A stretch of DNA of 47,016 nucleotides from Actinomycetota bacterium. GTDB lineage: Bacteria; Actinomycetota; Thermoleophilia; Gaiellales; Gaiellaceae. Shown here one piece after another: positions 43,388-47,016 of the stretch (positions are counted from its first letter, which is position 1; every line of letters begins with the position of its first letter). The notes beneath the pieces are model-generated. The model worked only from the letters and a program-made list of their open reading frames with translations. It ran no database searches and was not told the origin of the DNA. The DNA is taken from NCBI GenBank assembly GCA_020029595.1, contig JAIBJN010000008.1:1-47016 (forward strand). Reading direction: 5' to 3'. The translations under genes were made by a program, and so were the position numbers.

Positions 43388-43842
43388 AGCTCGACGGGAA
43401 GAAGGTGATCGCCCTCGGCGAGCGGGACGGGGTGTCCGGGCCCGCGATCGCCGAGTGCGTCCGCTCGGCGGGAGCCGAGGTCGTCTTCCTCGAGACGGAG
43501 TGCTTCGTCTGAACGGCGGCAGGCGCCATGGACCCGGAGAACCAGGACCGCATCAAGGGCCTGGTCGACGAGTACGGCGCGGACGACCTGGTGGTCGTGC
43601 TCGGCGCCGCCGACCTCGAGTCGCTCGAGGTCGCGGCCGAGACGGTCACGCTCGGAGATCCGGCCTACGTGGGTCCTTTGGCAGGAGTCCAGTTGGGGCT
43701 CCCCGTCATCCACATCCTCGAGGAGGACGTCAAGGAGCAGGTCGACGCAGGCGTCTACGACGAGCAGGTCGGCCTGCTCGAGATGACGCTCGACGTCGAG
43801 CAGGTCCGCGAGGCCGCGCGCAAGTTCCCGGGACGCGAGTAG
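43384..43842 (+). CDS. grdA: Glycine/sarcosine/betaine reductase selenoprotein A, UGA = Sec43
   Basis: 152 aa with TGA 43510-43512 read as selenocysteine at codon 43; clostridial GrdA is about 158 aa with Sec44. The site is [18 protein letters not shown], with the redox pair CxxU. After it come [34 protein letters not shown] and [16 protein letters not shown], all family signatures. GrdA carries the carboxymethyl-selenoether from protein B to protein C and is re-reduced by thioredoxin. A perfect GGAGGTGAT ribosome site (43370-43378) sits 5 nt before the ATG. No SECIS matching the consensus distance was found by eye; a short GGCG/CGCC hairpin starts only 2 nt after the UGA. Confidence 0.93.
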
Positions 43843-43849
43843 GGAGGAT

Positions 43850-43868
43850 CGGCCGCCCTCAGCGGCCG
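43850..43868. terminator. Hairpin between convergent grdA and ctaG-like genes
   Basis: CGGCCGC-CCTCA-GCGGCCG: a 7-bp perfect stem with a 5-nt loop, 7 nt after the grdA stop. It includes the stop codon of the opposite gene and could end transcription in both directions. No U-tract. Confidence 0.5.
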
Positions 43869-44620
43869 GGCTGCCCGCTCACGTCCGCCTCCTCCTCCGC
43901 CATGAAGCGGATGAAGAAGACCGTGAACGCGCCGAAGAAGACGATCGACTCGCTCACCGCCATCGCGATGCCGGCGATCTGCTGGTCGGCCAGGGGCGTC
44001 AGCCCCCAGATCCGGGGCGCCTCGACGTAGAAGTCGTAGAGCGGGCTGGGGAGGAGCGCGAGCAGGAGGCCAAGCGGGCTCGCGAAGACGAACGCGGCGA
44101 AGAGGTAGGCCGACTTTGCTCCCGACGAGAGGCTCCACGGACGCGACTGGAGCACGGGCCACCAGAGGAGGATCCCGGTACCGAGGTACGTGAGGTGCTC
44201 GAGATGGAGGAGCGCGTGGCGCTCGAGGGCGGCGTCGTAGGCGGCGGGCACGTGCCAGAGCGCGTAGCCGGCGAGCCAAAGCGGCAGTGCGACGACCGGG
44301 TTCGTGAGGACGTGAACGGCTCGGAAGCGCGCGAGCCTCGCGGCCAGCCCCGTCGGAACGGCCGCGACCAGCAGCAGGGGGATCCACTCGGCCAGCGCCA
44401 CGTTCTGGATCAGGTGCGGCCAGAGGAGGTAGTGGAGGGCGAGCGTCCCGAGCGGCGTAACCGAGACCGCGAGCAGGAGGAAAAGCGCGGCGGCGAAGCA
44501 CCCGACTCGCGTCCGCGAGGGCCGGTGCCGCCGCGCCGCCAGGGCGTAGGCGGCGGCAATGACGACGACGGCCGAGACCTCGACCCAGGCCGCCTGCCAG
44601 CTCCACGGCGACGGCGCCAC
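43859..44620 (-). CDS. CtaG-like cytochrome c oxidase assembly protein (caa3 type)
   Basis: 253 aa with about seven membrane helices. Family signature elements are HLIQNVALAEWIPLLLVAA (the conserved HxxQN region), PVVALPLWLAGYALWHVPAAYDAAL and HLEHLTYLGTGILLWWPVLQ with conserved His, and a C-terminal QIAGIAMAVSES. Caa3_CtaG proteins help build the copper centre of cytochrome c oxidase in Gram-positive bacteria. It shows, with cydABDC, that the cell respires O2. It lies convergent to grdA; a second, small membrane-protein gene lies upstream on the same strand 48 bp away. Confidence 0.87.
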   Translation of the reverse strand: MAPSPWSWQAAWVEVSAVVVIAAAYALAARRHRPSRTRVGCFAAALFLLLAVSVTPLGTLALHYLLWPHLIQNVALAEWIPLLLVAAVPTGLAARLARFRAVHVLTNPVVALPLWLAGYALWHVPAAYDAALERHALLHLEHLTYLGTGILLWWPVLQSRPWSLSSGAKSAYLFAAFVFASPLGLLLALLPSPLYDFYVEAPRIWGLTPLADQQIAGIAMAVSESIVFFGAFTVFFIRFMAEEEADVSGQPGR

Positions 44621-44668
44621 GACGACCCGAAGGATACGTCGCCGGGCGTCGCGGCTAGGGCGGTGGCC

Positions 44669-45043
44669 CTAGATCATCCAGGGATCGACGTACGCCGGGT
44701 CCTTCCGCGCGAGCCACTCTCGGACGTAGACGCCGGCCGCGATCAGCGGCACCCCCGGAAAGGCGGTCAGGAGCACCACCGTCGCCCAGAGCGCCGACGG
44801 GAGCCCGCCCGCGACCGCGGCGACGACGATCGGGAGGGCCGCGAAGTAGAGCGCCTTCCAGTCCGCGACGACGTATCCGAGGCCGAAATGCACGACGGGC
44901 GGCACGAAGAGAAGCAGCAGCACGAGCGCTGCCGGCAGAGCCCGCTCCGTGCGCGCGAACGCCACGATCCAGGCAGTCATGATCGCGCTGTAGGCGACCA
45001 TCGCCGTGCGCGGAGTGAGCTCGTTTAGTCGTTCGAGGGTCAC
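44669..45043 (-). CDS. Small membrane protein of unknown function
   Basis: 124 aa with four hydrophobic segments (about residues 15-30, 37-56, 66-82 and 84-105: for example LVLLLLFVPPVVHFGLGY and LWATVVLLTAFPGVPLIAAG) and a short polar tail (AYVDPWMI). I recognise no family. It is read toward the CtaG-like gene and may be co-transcribed with it. The 125 bp upstream to tRNA-Gly holds no gene. Confidence 0.6.
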   Translation of the reverse strand: MTLERLNELTPRTAMVAYSAIMTAWIVAFARTERALPAALVLLLLFVPPVVHFGLGYVVADWKALYFAALPIVVAAVAGGLPSALWATVVLLTAFPGVPLIAAGVYVREWLARKDPAYVDPWMI

Positions 45044-45168
45044 GCGACTCCCCTGTGTCCCAAGGCGTGACCGCTCCGCCTCTTGACGATGCTTTGACCC
45101 GCATGATCGCGGCCACCGCGGCTCCCGTGTATCCCCCCTTCGGGGAACCGGCTATCGTTGACCCGAGC

Positions 45169-45242
<74 letters not shown>

Positions 45243-45245
45243 CAA

Positions 45246-45273
45246 GGAAAGCCCCGCAAAGGCGGGGCTTTCC
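45246..45273 (+). terminator. Strong terminator after tRNA-Gly
   Basis: 12-bp stem GGAAAGCCCCGC/GCGGGGCTTTCC with loop AAAG, beginning 3 nt after the encoded CCA. The sequence GTATCTCTTG follows. It is the strongest hairpin in this part of the window. Confidence 0.85.
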
Positions 45274-45304
45274 GTATCTCTTGCCGTACAGCGTCGCCAG
45301 GCCG

Positions 45305-45325
45305 CTGCTAACGCCCTGCTAACGC
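45305..45325. repeat. Two 10-bp direct repeats next to the integrase gene
   Basis: CTGCTAACGC occurs at 45305-45314 and 45316-45325, an 11-bp period (one helical turn). The inverse AGCGTTAG appears at 45395-45402 in the integrase gene. These could be arm-type binding sites of the integrase, close to the expected attachment site. Confidence 0.45.
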
Positions 45326-46506
45326 TTGCGCGCGGGATCGAATCGTTTCGCCGCCTCGCGGACGCGCTCGTCCGTCAGATGCGTGTAGCGATCTAGCGTT
45401 AGTGACGACTTGGAGTGCCCGGCAACAGCCTGAACGAGCTTTACGTCCGCTCCCTCGGCGACGAGGCGCGAGACCGCGGTATGACGGAGGTCGTGGAAGC
45501 GGTAGCGGTTCTTCCACCTTCGCTTTCCGTTCCCGTCGACGGTCCACTCGCCCAGCCCCGCCCGCTGCAGCGCCTTCGACCACACGCCGTGATTGAAGTT
45601 CGAGCCGTCGAGCGGCGTCCCGCGCTCGGTCGGAAACACGAGCTGCTCGTCGGCGAAGCGACCCCGAGCGAAGGCGCGTGCTGCGAGCTCTCGCATCGCC
45701 GCCTCGGCGCTCGGGAAGAGCGGGACGGAGCGATTGCCGGCGTCGGTCTTCGGACGTTTCAGCGTTCGTCGCGAGTACGCCTGCCGAACGCGGATCAAGC
45801 TTCGCTCGAAGTCAACGTCGCCCCAGCGGAGGCCGCGGAGCTCGCCTAGCCGGAGCCCGGTCGCGACCGCAACGTCGAAGAGGTACGCGAAGAAAAGGTC
45901 CGGCTCGCCGTCCCTCAACGGGTCGGGCCTGGCCCGCTCCGCCAGCGCCTCCCGGATCGCCTCCGTGTGTTTCGACGGGATCTCCTGCCCGACGAAGTCT
46001 TGGGCCGGTGGGAGGTCTGCGTTCGACGCAGGGTTTGCGATGAGCAGACCCTGGCGCACAGCGTCAGCGAGCATCTTGCGAAGGGGAACGATCACATTGC
46101 GGACCGTCCCAGGTGCTTTGCCTTGGGCTTCGAGCTCGTGGATCAGGGCGTCGACATCGGCCGTCCGAAGCGAGCCAAGGGGACGCGCGCCGAGGCGCGG
46201 GAAGACGTGTCGCTCGAGAACGCTCGCATACTGCTCGAACGTCGAGGCCTCGAGCCGCGTCCTCGTTCGTCCGCCGCCGGTTCCGGCGACTCGGCTGGGA
46301 TCCCGGATGAGTAGCCAGTCCCGACCGAACTGTTCCAGGCTGATGCGGCTCGGGGCGATCCATTCGCCTCGGTCGGCTGCCCGCCTTCGCTCGCGCTCTG
46401 CCCTGTCCGCCTCGCGCTTGCTGGGCCCGATCGACTCCCAGATCTGTCGTCCGTTGACGCGGTAGACGATTGCGTAGTTCCCACTTCGACGCTTTACGAC
46501 GGCCAT
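45319..46506 (-). CDS. int: Tyrosine recombinase/phage-type integrase
   Basis: 395 aa. N-terminal AP2-like arm-binding region (about 1-60, VVKRRSGNYAIVYRVNGRQIW), SAM-like core-binding domain (about 65-165), and catalytic domain (about 185-390). Catalytic residues are visible: Arg in TGLRLGELRGLRW, Lys in LKRPKTDAGNR, His-x-x-Arg in FHDLRHTAVS, His in VAGHSKSSLT and the nucleophile Tyr in LDRYTHL. It would catalyse integration and excision at the tRNA-Gly site. It is read toward the tRNA, with the excisionase-like gene 15 bp upstream. Confidence 0.94.
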   Translation of the reverse strand: MAVVKRRSGNYAIVYRVNGRQIWESIGPSKREADRAERERRRAADRGEWIAPSRISLEQFGRDWLLIRDPSRVAGTGGGRTRTRLEASTFEQYASVLERHVFPRLGARPLGSLRTADVDALIHELEAQGKAPGTVRNVIVPLRKMLADAVRQGLLIANPASNADLPPAQDFVGQEIPSKHTEAIREALAERARPDPLRDGEPDLFFAYLFDVAVATGLRLGELRGLRWGDVDFERSLIRVRQAYSRRTLKRPKTDAGNRSVPLFPSAEAAMRELAARAFARGRFADEQLVFPTERGTPLDGSNFNHGVWSKALQRAGLGEWTVDGNGKRRWKNRYRFHDLRHTAVSRLVAEGADVKLVQAVAGHSKSSLTLDRYTHLTDERVREAAKRFDPARKR

Positions 46507-46521
46507 ATCAGGGATTCCCTC

Positions 46522-46983
46522 CTACCTCGTGGACGCTGCTCCGGCGCGGAGCCAGGCGAGGGCGGGCTCGCGCTCGAAGAAGAGCATGCCTCCGAGCTTG
46601 ACGCAGCCGGGTACTTCGCCGCGGCGCGTGCGCTCGTAGAGCCAGCGCTTCCACGTCTGCGGCCGCTTCCCGGACGGGAGTTGGGCGACGAGCTCGTCGA
46701 GCGTGAGGAGCCGCGCGGTCGCGGCCGGTTCGCCGGCAGAAGCGCGCATGCGTACGGAGAGTTCGTCGGCGAGGCGGGGCGCGAGGGCCTTGGCCAAGCG
46801 GTCGACGTCGGAACCGCTCTCAGCGTCGAGTGGGGAGCGGGAGGGAGGGGGCGGCTCCGGGCTCGGCGCATGTGGCTCGGCTTGCGTCCGCTGCCAGTCG
46901 GAGAGGGTGAGCTGAGCGGCAGAGGCATGCGCTCCTCGCTTCGCTCTGGAACGCCCTCTTTCACCTGGCCGGGAACGTGCCAC
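46522..46983 (-). CDS. Excisionase-like helix-turn-helix protein
   Basis: 153 aa, GTG start at 46983. The N-terminal half (1-85) is Arg/Ser/Pro-rich and disordered-looking. The C-terminal part (about 92-145: LLTLDELVAQLPSG, WKRWLYERTRRGEVPGCVK, GMLFFEREPALAWL) has the layout of a MerR/Xis-type winged helix-turn-helix, with a short recognition helix and a wing. Such proteins serve as recombination directionality factors or repressors beside integrases. The disordered N terminus is unusually long for the group. It is probably in one transcript with int; the start is less certain than the end. Confidence 0.65.
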   Translation of the reverse strand: MARSRPGERGRSRAKRGAHASAAQLTLSDWQRTQAEPHAPSPEPPPPSRSPLDAESGSDVDRLAKALAPRLADELSVRMRASAGEPAATARLLTLDELVAQLPSGKRPQTWKRWLYERTRRGEVPGCVKLGGMLFFEREPALAWLRAGAASTR

Positions 46984-47016
46984 CGCCTCACCTTCTGCGA
47001 CTCAGAATGGGGAAGC

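Noticed and set aside
43510-43512. grdA UGA as a true stop giving a 42-aa peptide
   Set aside because: The CxxU site and the complete family-like sequence downstream show read-through.

Overview
The window is about 47 kb of very GC-rich, gene-dense bacterial DNA with many GTG starts, ATGA/GTGA gene overlaps and few gaps. Gene content fits a soil-type Actinomycetota, perhaps a Thermoleophilia/Gaiellales-like lineage; that placement is inference. It encodes aerobic respiration (cytochrome bd with its CydDC exporter, a CtaG-like oxidase assembly factor), alpha-glucan and glucose use, and thiol/redox functions. Three genes contain an in-frame UGA exactly where selenocysteine or catalytic cysteine belongs, so the organism very probably decodes UGA as selenocysteine. 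No selA/B/C/D is in the window.

Layout. 1-9577: SCP2-like fragment, glycogen-debranching-type enzyme, MFS transporter, glucose-6-phosphate dehydrogenase (zwf), three hairpins, GH15 glucoamylase/trehalase-like enzyme, GMC oxidoreductase, aldose epimerase; together an alpha-glucan to glucose oxidation module. 9578-16259: small membrane protein, then cydABDC. 16289-21648: aldo/keto reductase, L,D-transpeptidase, and a minus-strand operon of a glutamate-cysteine ligase-like enzyme, a selenocysteine peroxiredoxin (UGA plus a strong SECIS hairpin) and a large membrane protein. 21806-25625: repeat-bearing secreted protein, DUF192 lipoprotein, RidA, serine hydrolase, small cNMP-like protein, NUDIX, a 47-aa protein, thioredoxin. 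25654-28707: an isoleucyl-tRNA synthetase-like protein with an intact editing domain but degenerate HIGH and KMSKS motifs. 28708-29020: non-coding, with an operator-like palindrome and strong hairpins. 29021-33390: 1311-aa multi-GAF histidine kinase plus response regulator. 33399-38340: CAP protein, two EamA transporters (one running into tRNA-Pro), lipoprotein, ABC exporter.

The most striking region is 38407-43842: an IclR regulator followed in tight overlap by grdE, grdB (Sec), grdC, a thioredoxin and grdA (Sec), a compact glycine/sarcosine/betaine reductase operon. In the known clostridial enzyme, GrdE/GrdB (protein B) activates the substrate amine, GrdA carries the reaction through its Sec and GrdC (with GrdD) releases acetyl phosphate, with thioredoxin re-reducing GrdA. 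Here GrdD and thioredoxin reductase are absent and the host looks like an oxygen respirer.

The right end (45169-47016) holds tRNA-Gly, a terminator, a tyrosine integrase and an excisionase-like protein: the left end of an integrated element using tRNA-Gly as its likely attachment site.
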